From NCBI GenBank assembly GCA_009746045.1, contig RPFO01001241.1, forward strand, positions 1 to 64,000: a stretch of DNA of 64,000 nucleotides, given 5' to 3'. A model generated the notes under the pieces. The model was not told the origin of the DNA. It saw only the letters and a list, made by a program, of their open reading frames with translations, and made no database searches. The translations under genes were made by a program, and so were the position numbers. How positions within the stretch are numbered: the first letter of the stretch is position 1; every line of letters begins with the position of its first letter. The stretch is from Mesostigma viride. Lineage: Eukaryota; Streptophyta; Mesostigmatophyceae; Mesostigmatales; Mesostigmataceae. Positions 18,412 to 27,794 of this stretch are shown here, piece by piece.

Positions 18412-19434
18412 ATGGCTACGTCGATCTCGTGCGGACCGGTCTCGTTTCCGTCACATACCGGGGTCGACTACCCGGACAAATGGGTGTGCGTCGGGAAGAA
18501 GCCGCAAGGTCCGAAAGTGACGAAGATATACAACGAGGAGGTGTTGCTGTACAATCACAAGCAGAGGGGCGAGACGCTCGCCGTGCGCAACGTGTGTCCT
18601 CACCGCGGGGCGCGATTGTCTCATAACTGCAAGGTGGAGGACGGGTGCGTCCGTTGCGCGTACCACGGGATGTACTGGGGAAAGCAGAACAACGGCGACA
18701 ACTACCTCGACGTGAAGGAGGAAGCGGACCTGGTCTGGGTGAACGCCGGCATCGGCGACGGAGAGTCGTATCCGCCGACGATGCCCGAGTTCGCTGACGA
18801 CGGATACAGGACGTTTTCGTACTCGACGCACGTGGGCGCGCATCCGATGATCATCATGGAGAACCTGCTGGATCACGTGCACCTCCAGCACGTCCACAAG
18901 GTGAAGATCGTGGACGTCAAGAGCACGGACGTGAAGAACGAGACGGACGGATCCGAGAACCCCTTGACGGGGAAGAGCGTGTACAGCTATCCCGTGACCG
19001 TCGATATCGTGGGGCGCATGTTGTTGGGGCTCATGCCGGAAGAGGGCAGGGCTTCCGACGTTCCTCCGAAGGGCGCGCTCACGATATCCGTCGAGAACGA
19101 GTTTTATTTGCCGTACACCGCCAGTCTGCGTTTCGTGATTTCCGGTCACGAGAAACCGCTCTTCGTCTTGTGGTTCAGCGTGCAACCCTACGAATCGAAC
19201 AAGTCTCTCATCACCTGCCGCGTGTCACGCAACATCCTGACGAACCCCGCGTGGGACCTCCTCTTCTGGCTGGTCAACTCTTTGCCGTTGAAGGAGGACG
19301 ACGACATCGTGGTGAACGTCGTGGCCGAGGAGTGGTGGCGCAACCGCCTGACTCCGGGCGACGCGTTCGTCAAATTGTACAGGGACCGCATGAAGAAGGT
19401 TTATGGTATCATGTGCCCGGAGCCTTTTGCCTAG
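18412..19434 (+). CDS. Rieske non-haem iron oxygenase
   Basis: 340 residues. The Rieske [2Fe-2S] ligands are intact: Cys62-x-His64 and Cys82-x2-His85. The mononuclear iron motif N-x2-D-x2-H-x4-H is present at residues 151-162. Spacing and the C-terminal region (long beta-rich catalytic domain ending in W-W-R) resemble the pheophorbide a/chlorophyllide oxygenase and vanillate demethylase branch. It would need a partner reductase, not seen here. Substrate cannot be told from sequence. Such enzymes are unusual in viruses and suggest acquisition from a host or bacterium. The gene is intact. Confidence 0.88.
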   Translation: MATSISCGPVSFPSHTGVDYPDKWVCVGKKPQGPKVTKIYNEEVLLYNHKQRGETLAVRNVCPHRGARLSHNCKVEDGCVRCAYHGMYWGKQNNGDNYLDVKEEADLVWVNAGIGDGESYPPTMPEFADDGYRTFSYSTHVGAHPMIIMENLLDHVHLQHVHKVKIVDVKSTDVKNETDGSENPLTGKSVYSYPVTVDIVGRMLLGLMPEEGRASDVPPKGALTISVENEFYLPYTASLRFVISGHEKPLFVLWFSVQPYESNKSLITCRVSRNILTNPAWDLLFWLVNSLPLKEDDDIVVNVVAEEWWRNRLTPGDAFVKLYRDRMKKVYGIMCPEPFA

Positions 19435-19485
19435 TTCTGCAATCTAACGCCCGCTGTTGACGAGATCTGATGTTATGAAAATAAA

Positions 19486-21624
19486 ATGTGGACGATTGGT
19501 AATGTGACCGAGCACACGATGAGAACCAAGCAATGTGCGAAGTCTGCAAAACGCGGCTCGCGATGTAGCAGTGCTTCGAAAACGCACCGTTGCCCCGCGC
19601 TAGACCGCGGAAGACCATGCGGGATTCCTTGCATACGAGGACGCAAGCGTTGTGTTTATCACACAACGGGCAAACGGCGAGTGCACTTAATGAGAGCCGA
19701 CGGGGCCGAAGAAAATGAAAACGATGTAGACGCACGAGAGGGGGGTGAGCGCACACTCCCTCCGATCACGGAAGCATCAGATCCGCGTAATTCTGGTCAT
19801 GTGCGAACTCATGCTAATAATATGTTTGCTAATCTTCCGATCATGGTGAAAACCGTTAAAAAATTCATGCACGACGCCAATGTTGAGCGCGCGGCTAGAT
19901 TGGGGCGGGAACCACCGCGCTATGGACGGCCCCCTCGCGATCCTGACGATCAACCGGACGATCCGCAGTGGAATGATGCTTTTGTACTCGAATTATACCA
20001 GAGTTTCGACCATCCCTTATTAAGCGCGATGAAAGATAATCATCATGTATGGCTGGGAGAGTACGCCAAACTACCTTCGGAACACCCGGGCCATTATTAC
20101 GGAAGGCCATACAACAATCAGAAACTCGCTATAGACATCAAAGAAGCCCAAAACCGACTCGATCTCCTCGATGACGAGACATACGCGCGTGTAGCGAGAG
20201 GAGACATCGGAGGGGTCTTACCAACACATGTTTCCACCGATGTTAATATCCGTAACGCCATCGGGAGAGAGATGATGAATCTGGCCAGGGAGCATACGCA
20301 GATACAACAACAATTGGACGCGGAAAGAGCGCGCGAATTGGAGGCAAGACAGCGAGAGGAAGAGGAGAGACAGGCCCAAATGTTGGCGAGGAGAGCGGCA
20401 GAAGAGGAAGCAGCGAGGCAGAGAGGGGAAGCAGAGAGACGGCGTAAAGGGAAAATGCCTGCCGTTGAAACCAGTGACCCAATTGGCGAAAGTCAAGCTT
20501 TCAATGAAAGATATAAACGACAAATGGAGTTGGAATGGCTCATGCGAAACGAACTAGGACGAGGCCCTACGACAGAATTTAGAAACCCTGACGGGAGACG
20601 TCCTTTTGATGTCGATGATCCCAATACGAACGCGCGTTACAGAGATTGGCGTTATAATAGGATCGTGGGGGAGGGAAGCAATCCAGACACTGGGCCGGAT
20701 CCAAATATCCGTCTCTTCAATTGGCGAGTCCGTCAAGAAGGGAGAGGTGACGTTCGTCCCTTTGACGACGCCGCGTTAGAACGACAATTCCAGGAGTGGC
20801 GTGACGCGCAATCGGCACTCGCAGCCGCGGCGGCGGCGGCGGCGGCGGCCTCTGCCGCGGCGGAGGCCGCCGCGGAGGCGGCGGCGGAGGCCGTTCCATC
20901 CGCACGTGACGTCCCCGCCGAGAGAACCGACGCGGCCTACATGGCAGGAAGAGCGGCCATTGCGAGGTTCGAGCGTTCTCCGACCGCTACACCGGGAAGC
21001 GGAGGGTCCACGCCCGCACCTCCACGCCGTGGGACCCCCGCGCCCGCACCCGTAGGTCGAGGTGGTGCACGCGGCGGTGGACGCGGCGGTCGAGGAAGGG
21101 GCGGGGGCGGTGTTGGACGGGGCGGTGGACGGGGCGTCGGAGGCGGTGGTGGTGGTGGTGGCGGTGGTGGTGGCGGAGGCGGTCCACCGCCAGGAGGCCC
21201 ACGCCCCCCTCCACCTGGCGCCCCCCCAGGAGGGCTGGCGCCTCCCCCGGCCCCTCCAGCCCCCCCTGCCCCTCGTGCTGCTAGAGCCCCCCCACTAGCG
21301 CCGATGCACCCCCCCGCATACTATCACATCCCCGACCCCGTCGATATGCGCGTGTTGTTGGACGAGATCGCGAAGTGCATCGTACGGACGAACCGGTTCA
21401 CGAAAACGACTCCGGGCAAGACACGCCCCCCCCCCGGTCCTCACGTGGTGTACGCCCTCGCGATGGAGATGCAGAGGTTGGGACACACGGGCGAATTGCC
21501 ACAAGGCATCGTTCAATTCACGTCCGAAATGGCGCGAAAGGTCGCTCGGAACGCGAGCCCGAGTCCGCTCGAAACGCAGAAATTGAATTGTATTTTAGAA
21601 GCTCACAAGAAAAGCTTGCGATAG
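19486..21624 (+). CDS. Large low-complexity protein with N-terminal zinc ribbon and leader
   Basis: 712 residues. An alternative ATG at 19519 would start right at the ribbon, as homologous ribbons in the window do. The N-terminus has paired C-x3-A/T...C and C..H ribbons, then RRVHLMRADG, the shared leader motif. A charged coiled coil (about 265-330) is followed by a poly-Ala run (about 445-470), a Gly/Arg-rich tract, a pure Gly run and a Pro-rich tract (about 515-610). A compact helical C-terminal domain closes the protein. A C10 run at 21426-21435 is in frame. Gly/Arg and Pro tracts suggest RNA binding or a condensate-forming or fibre protein. No function can be assigned. Confidence 0.7.
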   Translation: MWTIGNVTEHTMRTKQCAKSAKRGSRCSSASKTHRCPALDRGRPCGIPCIRGRKRCVYHTTGKRRVHLMRADGAEENENDVDAREGGERTLPPITEASDPRNSGHVRTHANNMFANLPIMVKTVKKFMHDANVERAARLGREPPRYGRPPRDPDDQPDDPQWNDAFVLELYQSFDHPLLSAMKDNHHVWLGEYAKLPSEHPGHYYGRPYNNQKLAIDIKEAQNRLDLLDDETYARVARGDIGGVLPTHVSTDVNIRNAIGREMMNLAREHTQIQQQLDAERARELEARQREEEERQAQMLARRAAEEEAARQRGEAERRRKGKMPAVETSDPIGESQAFNERYKRQMELEWLMRNELGRGPTTEFRNPDGRRPFDVDDPNTNARYRDWRYNRIVGEGSNPDTGPDPNIRLFNWRVRQEGRGDVRPFDDAALERQFQEWRDAQSALAAAAAAAAAASAAAEAAAEAAAEAVPSARDVPAERTDAAYMAGRAAIARFERSPTATPGSGGSTPAPPRRGTPAPAPVGRGGARGGGRGGRGRGGGGVGRGGGRGVGGGGGGGGGGGGGGGPPPGGPRPPPPGAPPGGLAPPPAPPAPPAPRAARAPPLAPMHPPAYYHIPDPVDMRVLLDEIAKCIVRTNRFTKTTPGKTRPPPGPHVVYALAMEMQRLGHTGELPQGIVQFTSEMARKVARNASPSPLETQKLNCILEAHKKSLR

Positions 21625-21673
21625 AAGTCCAACATGCCACACGAAATATGCGTTGTATACGTATGAATACGTA

Positions 21674-22060
21674 ATGAGAACTAGTTTCTCTGTGCCGTTG
21701 GTGGATGCGCAGAAGATGCACCGCGAGCATCCGCGCACTTTTAAAGCGCCTTCTAGGGATATGTTGTCTGCAATACGAGCGGGGGATTTTGTCAAGATAT
21801 CTAACACAAAAGATCGTTTTTGGGTTCGAGTGACTCGCGTGTCTCGCCCACGTCTAGAGGGCACCGTCGACAACAAACTCGTATACGCGCAACCTTATGA
21901 TGCGGGTGACACCCTAGTGTTTCACGAGGCCAACGTGTATGAAATTATAAAAGCCCAGCAAGCGAACGAGTTAAAACGCGCTGTCAAACGTCACGCGCGA
22001 AGGGTTCGCGGAGTCCATCCCAGAAACAAAAAGTCAACTGTGAAATATCGAAAATCTTGA
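21674..22060 (+). CDS. DUF2314-like small protein
   Basis: 128 residues from ATG 21674. HPRTFKAPS, AGDFVKISN, RFWVRVT, a GTVDN turn and AGDTLVFHEANVY are the successive blocks of the DUF2314/YegJ-type beta fold, which is common in giant viruses. The C-terminus is a Lys/Arg-rich tail. The last codons form the left arm of a hairpin that continues past the stop. Function of the family is unknown. Confidence 0.65.
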   Translation: MRTSFSVPLVDAQKMHREHPRTFKAPSRDMLSAIRAGDFVKISNTKDRFWVRVTRVSRPRLEGTVDNKLVYAQPYDAGDTLVFHEANVYEIIKAQQANELKRAVKRHARRVRGVHPRNKKSTVKYRKS

Positions 22061-22132
22061 AAATTTTGAAACTTTTTGAAATTTTTTGAAAAGTTTGAAA
22101 AGTTTGAAAAGTTTGAAAGTTTTCGATATTTC
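22042..22132 (+). terminator. Inverted repeat enclosing short tandem repeats
   Basis: Thirteen-base arms GAAATATCGAAAA (22042-22054) and TTTTCGATATTTC (22120-22132) are perfect complements. The 65-base interior is a run of TTGAAA(A)/AAGTTTGAAA units. The left arm overlaps the last codons of the DUF2314-like gene. A 3'-end hairpin is the simplest reading. A protein-binding array is another. Confidence 0.45.
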
Positions 22133-22144
22133 TGACGTCCGTCA

Positions 22145-22344
22145 CGTGGACCGGTCCCTAAAACGCCCAGTGGTCCTTCCAGAAGCCAGGGAATATTCCC
22201 CCAAGATCCAGTGATCCTTCTGGAAGCCAAAGGGCAGTCTTCTAGAGGCTTGCCCCCTTTTCCAGTACAAGAGTTGAGCGCGCTTGGACAAGGAGACACA
22301 ACTCGCCATATCCACCCAAACCAACACTCTCTCATCGAACAGCC
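22145..22344 (+). promoter_or_regulatory. Early-type promoter with heat-shock-like blocks
   Basis: CACGTG lies near 22143. TTCnnGAA pairs occur at 22177-22184 and 22218-22225, and GAAnnTTC at 22191-22198. A GTACAAGAG box (near 22265) lies about 80 bases before the MYND gene ATG. No TATATA box is present. Grouped with the 35.7 and 62.9 kb promoters by motif content. Confidence 0.4.
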
Positions 22345-23103
22345 ATGGAAAAGTTCGAGGTTCTCGACCTAAAGCAAACAAACGACCTCATGTATCCCAT
22401 TATCGACGCGCTTTCTCGCCTGACGGACGCCGCAGCGTTTTCTTCGCGCGACTTGCACGCGGCTGTAAAAATTTGGGAGGAAGAACTCCGCCGCCCCGTC
22501 GCCGTCATCGCGAGGTTCGATTCCATCGACAGCTTGAGGCGCGCGGTCACCTTCGAATTCGTGGAAATCTCCACGGCCATTTCAAGGGGGTATTACAAGC
22601 CTCTCCCACGACAGCCGCGCATTCGCCCCTCGAGCGAATTCCTCCTGCTGGCTGTTTTGCTGGAGCGCGAGAAGACTCCAGAAGGCAACCGCCACATCGT
22701 GAGGTTCTCGGCGTCTTTCAAGATCCCCGCGGCGTTGGGCTCCACTCTGGTATTCGGAAAAGCGACCTACGAGAACGGGTACCTCAGCAAGGAGGACTGT
22801 ATCGTGGACGAGCCCGGCGAGTCGGCACCGAAATACAAGAGCGCGCGCGGGTTGTGCTCTGGCGTCAATTGCGACCAGGAGGGAGCCGTCGTGAAGTTCA
22901 AGTGCTCTAGGTGCACGGACGCGCGCTACCACTCCGCGGAGTGCCAGAGGCGCCACTGGAAGTATCACAAGATGATCTGCGGTTTCCTGGGTCGCTCCAG
23001 GAAGATTCTTTCGAGTTCTAACACTCCCTTTTACATGGATATGGCGGTCTTGAAGGAAGACGGCTCCGGATACGTGAACGACATCCCCTTCCTCCGCTAC
23101 TAA
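22345..23103 (+). CDS. MYND zinc-finger protein
   Basis: 252 residues. The N-terminal 165 residues show no known domain. A MYND finger spans about 171-212: paired Cys, KCSRC, YHSAECQ and a final H-x3-H-x3-C. MYND fingers bind proline-rich peptides and are common in transcriptional co-repressors and in giant-virus proteins. The gene has an early-type upstream region with heat-shock-like blocks and no TATATA box. A role in host interaction or transcription is inferred. A second MYND protein lies at 50793. Confidence 0.8.
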   Translation: MEKFEVLDLKQTNDLMYPIIDALSRLTDAAAFSSRDLHAAVKIWEEELRRPVAVIARFDSIDSLRRAVTFEFVEISTAISRGYYKPLPRQPRIRPSSEFLLLAVLLEREKTPEGNRHIVRFSASFKIPAALGSTLVFGKATYENGYLSKEDCIVDEPGESAPKYKSARGLCSGVNCDQEGAVVKFKCSRCTDARYHSAECQRRHWKYHKMICGFLGRSRKILSSSNTPFYMDMAVLKEDGSGYVNDIPFLRY

Positions 23104-23220
23104 ACGAATTTACTTTGTTAAAACCGTTTTTATTTTATAATGAATAATCCATTATTCGTGTGCGTTTGATGTCCACTCAATGAGCCCATTAGTTAGACCG
23201 ACGGCGCGGACTCGCGGACT

Positions 23221-23263
23221 ATAACACGTGTTATTGGGCGTTTTGTGACACGCCACGGTGTCA
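23221..23263 (-). terminator. Palindromes downstream of MCP2
   Basis: ATAACACGTGTTAT (23221-23234) is a perfect palindrome. TGACAC/GTGTCA arms (23246-23263) form a second hairpin. Both lie within 60 bases of the MCP2 stop on the minus strand. Confidence 0.45.
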
Positions 23264-23275
23264 AGTACAGGGCGA

Positions 23276-25632
23276 TTACGACGCGAACCGCTTGCCGCCC
23301 ATGCCCGACTGGATCTTGAGCAGATTGAAGCTCCTGGCGTACACGTCCACGGTGCCCTGGGGGATCCCTCCCGTCTTGCCCAGCCCCTTGAGGATGAGCT
23401 TGACGGTATCGAGCCTTGACATGTTCACGGAGCCTGAGGGGCGCCACGACTCCGGGAACAGAGCGAACGGAATCACGTACACCCTGGAGTTCTTTTCCAC
23501 GCGCGTGTGGAAGTCCGCCGGAAGCTGATACGAGAAGTAGATCGGATCGCGACCCTCCCCGAACATCAGCTGGGAGTTGAGAGACAGATTGCACGTCTCG
23601 AACAGGTGTCCGTCGCCAAACTTGCTGTTGTCGTTATAGAACTTCCAGTACCCGTTGTAGGAGAATTCGGCGTCCGACCTGAACTTGCTGGAGACGAACG
23701 ACAGGTCCGTCGGCTTGAACCAGAACATCAGCTCCTTCACGGGGTGGTTGAACTTCAGATCGATCGACAGCTCGTCCTCCCCCCCACGTGCTGCTGCATC
23801 ATCTGGGTCTCTGTGATCAGGAACTCGTGCGTCATCAGCGCCAACTGCTTCCTCTCGACGTCATCCAGATAGAACATGCGGACGAGGACCTTCACGTTGA
23901 ACTTGGGAGGGTTCAGGATCCACGACTCCCGCGGGTGCACGTACGGACGATAGGTGCCAGGGAGGTAATTGACGGCGTTCGGGATCTGGGACGCGGTCAT
24001 GTCCATGAACCAATCCTCCGAACCGAGGAAACCGAGCCCGCCGATCTTCACCTTGGCGAACGTCAAGATGCCGCCTGCGCCGGTCGTCCAGGTGACGACG
24101 CTGAACCGGCTCAGACCCTCGTTGTCCCACTTGTTGGCCCAGAAACTGCCGGTGTACACCCTCCTGGTCTCGGACCCCTTGTAGATCGCGAATACGGTAT
24201 CCGGCTGCAAGCTCCAGATCTGACGGACGACCGTCATCTGAGACGGGGACCCCGCGGTATCCTGGATCGCCCCGCGGTCGTTCGCGGTCAGCTGGGCGCT
24301 ATAGGTGCGGAGATCCCTCCAACGGGACGTGTCGCCGGTATGCGTCGCCTGAGTCGGGTTCGTGCCGAGATACAGGATCTTCGACGCGACGTTCGGGTCC
24401 TTCGCGTCCGCCAAGGAGGCGATCACGGAACTGTGCTCCACGCCGTCCACCCAGAGCTTCCACCGGGCGCTGTTCGCGGCGGCCGCCACCCTCGTCAGGA
24501 TGAGGTTATGCCACTTGCCGTCACCGACCACGGCCCCCGTGACGGACATGATATTGTCCGCGCTTCCGCTCGTCACCTTAAGCTTCAGCAGCCCGCCGTT
24601 CGTGTGGAAGAGGCCGAACCCCTCCGTCCCGTTGCCGTAGTAGAAAATGGTGGCGTTGTCCCTGTTATCGCCGAAACCGGCGCCGGAGTGGTAGTAGTCG
24701 ACCGCGACCGTGGCGGTTGCCAGCCCCCCGGCGAACCCGGCATCGGACAAGTCGACGCGCGCGTGGTTGGCGGTGGCGCCGTAATACGCCGTGGCGCCAC
24801 TCGAATTGCTCAGGTATTGAGAACCGACGATGTACCCGTTATAGACGGTCACCTTGGGGTCGGTGGCGGTCGGCTGGTTGCTGCCCGTGTTGTTGGGCGA
24901 GCCGGCCAGAGTCCACAGCCCCGTCTCCGCCGTATCGGGGTCCGTGGCGACGTATCGGGCCGCGCCGTAGTCCACGGGAGTCCCGCTGGTGTCAATGGGG
25001 AAATCGTTCGCGTAATGCGTGAAGATGTTGGCCGCCTTCGCGAACGTGATCTTGATCACGACGTCGTGGTGCTGGATGGCGATCATGGGGAGCGAGAGGC
25101 CGGGGTCGTTGGAGAAGGTGAACTCCACGGGCACGTAGATGTGCTGGGGAGTCGTGCCGTTGCAATACGAGACTATCTTGCCCTTCTGGTCGATGTGGAC
25201 GCTGCCACCGTGGTTCACGGGCATGTTATCGACCACGCTCTCGAACCCCTGCTTGGACAGCTTGTCGTTGACGTGCAGGAAGTCTCCGGTAAACTTCTCG
25301 ATCACGAACCCTCCGATGCTGTACTCGACCTGCTCGATCAGGATCCTCGCGAAGTCCTTCGCGAACGGGGAGAAAGCGAGGTTCGGAAACTCGGGCATCT
25401 CGAGGTAGATCATGACCTTGTGCAGGAGATCACCCGACCGCGGGATCTTGAACTCGACCGACGAGCCGTAGCCCACGACACCCGCGGTCTGCGTCACCTC
25501 GGAGTCCTCGATCGCGTAGTTCGTGTGTCGACTCCACATGACCCGCCAGAACGTGATGTCCGGATCCACGATCAGAGACACGTCTTGACTGCCCTTGCTC
25601 CGAAGGGCCATAATAGCTGCGGACGAAGACAT
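23276..25632 (-). CDS. Major capsid protein 2 with inserted LamG/lectin-like domain, one frameshift
   Basis: About 785 residues, far longer than the usual 450-550. The double-jelly-roll core is clear at both ends: FWRVMWSRHTNYAIEDSE, GDLLHKVMIYLEMP and HIYVPVEFTF early, then FGDGHLFETCNLSLNS, RDPIYFSYQLP and GMGGKRFAS late. Between residues 205 and 560 lies an insertion whose middle (about 300-460) has GKWHNLILTR, WKLWVDGVEH, ILYLGTNP and RWRDLRTYSAQL, the strand order of a laminin-G/concanavalin-type lectin. The reading frame breaks at a C7 run (23779-23785, plus strand), one base short. The insertion sits in a jelly-roll surface loop and probably projects from the capsid. Confidence 0.9.
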
Positions 25633-25696
25633 GTTGCGAACGATATACTAGTAGTTATCGACATTTTTTTTGTCGCGGTATAGCCCGACGCGGCGA

Positions 25697-25975
25697 TCAT
25701 TTATTCGACTTCTTAGGTTCGGTCTGGACGACGGTCCCTGTCTGATCCGGGTATCGAGAGAGAAACGCGAGACGGGCCATGTCCTTCGGGGTCGCGCCCT
25801 CGATCTTGACACCCGTCGCCATCTCCGCGTGCTTTCGTTTATTTTCGCCCGCTCGCACTCGGTGACCGGCACAGCTTTTGCGCGAGTGCACGGCGCACTT
25901 CTGCGAGCCGGACTTCCTCTTATTCTTGCATTTCACGCCCATCGCCGTCTTGGCGCAACACTTCGGAACGGACAT
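25697..25975 (-). CDS. Small zinc-ribbon protein with leader motif
   Basis: 92 residues. An N-terminal CCAKTAMGVKC...CAVH mini-ribbon is followed by GHRVRAGE, the leader signature found on many accessory proteins, and then a basic region. It sits between MCP2 and MCP3. The ribbon family is widespread in giant viruses without an assigned function. It is one of four proteins here that carry both ribbon and leader. Confidence 0.65.
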   Translation of the reverse strand: MSVPKCCAKTAMGVKCKNKRKSGSQKCAVHSRKSCAGHRVRAGENKRKHAEMATGVKIEGATPKDMARLAFLSRYPDQTGTVVQTEPKKSNK

Positions 25976-26017
25976 GTCTTATTAAAATCGATGCTATAAT
26001 CTTTTGCACACACCCGT

Positions 26018-27697
26018 TTACGAGGCGTAGCGCTTGCCACCCATCCCGTTCTTGATCTTCAAGATATTGAAGTTGCGGGCATACACGTTGATCGTGCCCG
26101 CCGGACAACGGTTCAGACCGCGCAGGATCAGCTTGACGTCATCAAGGCGGGACATGTTGACGGTGCCGGACGGGTCCCAGTTGCCGGGGTTCAGGCCGAA
26201 CGGGATCACGTACAGGTTGTGGTCCCTGTCCACCCGCTTATGGAACTGGATGGGGGTGACGTACGAGAAGTATACGGGGTCGCGGCCGTCGCCGTAGAGG
26301 TTCTGCGAGTTCAGAGACAAGTTGCAGCTCGTGAAGAGGTGGCCGTCTCCAAAGGCGGACTTGGGATTCTTGAACATCCAGTAGCCCTTGTAGTAGCCCT
26401 TCGCGGTCTCCTCAGGGCCGGACCAGTCGTCCGCCCTGTAGAAGAAGATCAGCTCCTTGCACGGGTGGTTGAACTTGAGGTCGATGGAGACCTGCTCCGT
26501 CCCCTCGGACACGAAGTGCTGGTGGAGCTGGTTCTCCGTGATCAGGAACTCGAACTCCCCGTTGGCGAAGTCCTGGCGCTCAGCGTCGTCCAAAAAGACG
26601 TACCGCAGGAGGAGCTTAGGGGTGAAATTCGGAGGGTTCGCGATCCACGCCGCCCGGTCGTTGGCCGTGATCACGGTGCGATTGAAGGTGAACTTGTCGG
26701 CCTTGGAAATCATGCTGTCCAAGAGCTTGAAGACCCTCACCCCGCCGACGAGGAGGTTGTAGTCCGCGATCTCGAACTGGATGGTGAGGGTCCCGTCCGT
26801 GAGTCCGGACGGGGGAGTGACGGTGGTGGTCAGGTTGGTGATCTTGTCGCTGTAGAAGGCGTTCTCGATCACGTGGTTGACCCACTGTTGGTTGCCCGTC
26901 TCCGCGATCACCTGCGACATCTCGTTACCCACGCGGCCGGCGATGAAGTTGGACCGGATGATCTGACGGATCTTGTTCACGTCGGGACTGACGCCGGCCG
27001 TGTTCAGTTCCGGCTTGACGGTGGCGCCGACGGAACCGTACACGGTGTCGTAGTTGGCCACCTGCTTGGTGAAGTGGGTGAAGATCTTGTCGGCGCCGTT
27101 GAACTTGACCTTGACGCGCACGTCGTGCAGTGACAGCCCGATCATGGGGAGAGCCAGACCGTTGGCGCTGGTGAACGAAAAGTTGAGAGGGATGTAAATG
27201 TATTGCCACGTGGTGCCCGTGGTCTGTTCGAGGATCTTGCCATCCTTGTCGAACTTGATCGACTGGCCGTGGTTCACGGGCATGTTATCGACGAAGCTCG
27301 CGTAGTCCTGCTTGCTGAGGATATCCCACACATGGAGCATGTCCCCCGCGATCTTCTCCACGCTGTACCCGCCGATCAGCAACTCCACGTATTCGATCAG
27401 GGCACGGGGGAAGTCCCAAATGTACGGCGAGAACTCGCCCGACCATCCCGGCAATTCCTCCATTCGGATCGTCAGCATGCACTTGGTGACCAGATCTCCC
27501 GACCTCCCGAACTTGAACTCGACGGGGTTCCCGTACTGGGCCTTCCCGCCGCCCTGGCTCGGCTGGATCTCCGAGTCCTCCCAGGAGAAGTTCGAGTGAC
27601 GGAGCCAGACGCTGTGGAAAAAAGAGGTCTTCGGCTCGACGATCAGGGCGATATCTTGGGCCCCCTTGGCCTTGAGGGTCATCATTGCGGACGTCAT
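26018..27697 (-). CDS. Major capsid protein 3
   Basis: 559 residues, intact. Signatures are LKAKGAQDIALIVEP, FFHSVWLRHSNFSWEDSE, GDLVTKCMLTI, IYIPLNFSF, LPMIGLSLHD, then FGDGHLFTSCNLSLNS, RDPVYFSYVTP and GMGGKRYAS at the end. It is most like MCP2 in the conserved ends and carries a shorter, unrelated loop (about 205-355) at the place where MCP2 has its lectin-like insert. TATATATA lies upstream. Probably a specialised capsomer. Confidence 0.95.
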   Translation of the reverse strand: MTSAMMTLKAKGAQDIALIVEPKTSFFHSVWLRHSNFSWEDSEIQPSQGGGKAQYGNPVEFKFGRSGDLVTKCMLTIRMEELPGWSGEFSPYIWDFPRALIEYVELLIGGYSVEKIAGDMLHVWDILSKQDYASFVDNMPVNHGQSIKFDKDGKILEQTTGTTWQYIYIPLNFSFTSANGLALPMIGLSLHDVRVKVKFNGADKIFTHFTKQVANYDTVYGSVGATVKPELNTAGVSPDVNKIRQIIRSNFIAGRVGNEMSQVIAETGNQQWVNHVIENAFYSDKITNLTTTVTPPSGLTDGTLTIQFEIADYNLLVGGVRVFKLLDSMISKADKFTFNRTVITANDRAAWIANPPNFTPKLLLRYVFLDDAERQDFANGEFEFLITENQLHQHFVSEGTEQVSIDLKFNHPCKELIFFYRADDWSGPEETAKGYYKGYWMFKNPKSAFGDGHLFTSCNLSLNSQNLYGDGRDPVYFSYVTPIQFHKRVDRDHNLYVIPFGLNPGNWDPSGTVNMSRLDDVKLILRGLNRCPAGTINVYARNFNILKIKNGMGGKRYAS

Positions 27698-27708
27698 GAT
27701 GGCAGTGG

Positions 27709-27716
27709 TATATATA
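27709..27716 (-). promoter_or_regulatory. TATATATA late-type promoter of MCP3
   Basis: TATATATA on the minus strand, eleven bases upstream of the MCP3 ATG at 27697. The 98-base spacer also serves the divergent MCP4. Confidence 0.55.
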
Positions 27717-27794
27717 GTGTTTGGAAAAAATATTTACTCGAATCCGACGAGTCCGTCCCGGGGCGCAAAAAATCTGTCGTTGTATTATTAAACA

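Noticed and set aside
22055..22119. CRISPR or satellite array from the TTGAAA units
   Set aside because: Units of about nine bases inside one hairpin are too short and have no spacers.
23276..23740. The C-terminal MCP2 frame as a separate small capsid gene
   Set aside because: It starts mid-domain and continues MCP2 exactly after a one-base shift at the C7 run.
23788..25683. A 631-codon plus-strand frame opposite MCP2
   Set aside because: Antisense shadow of a GC-rich gene; no domain, and MCP2 is certain on the other strand.
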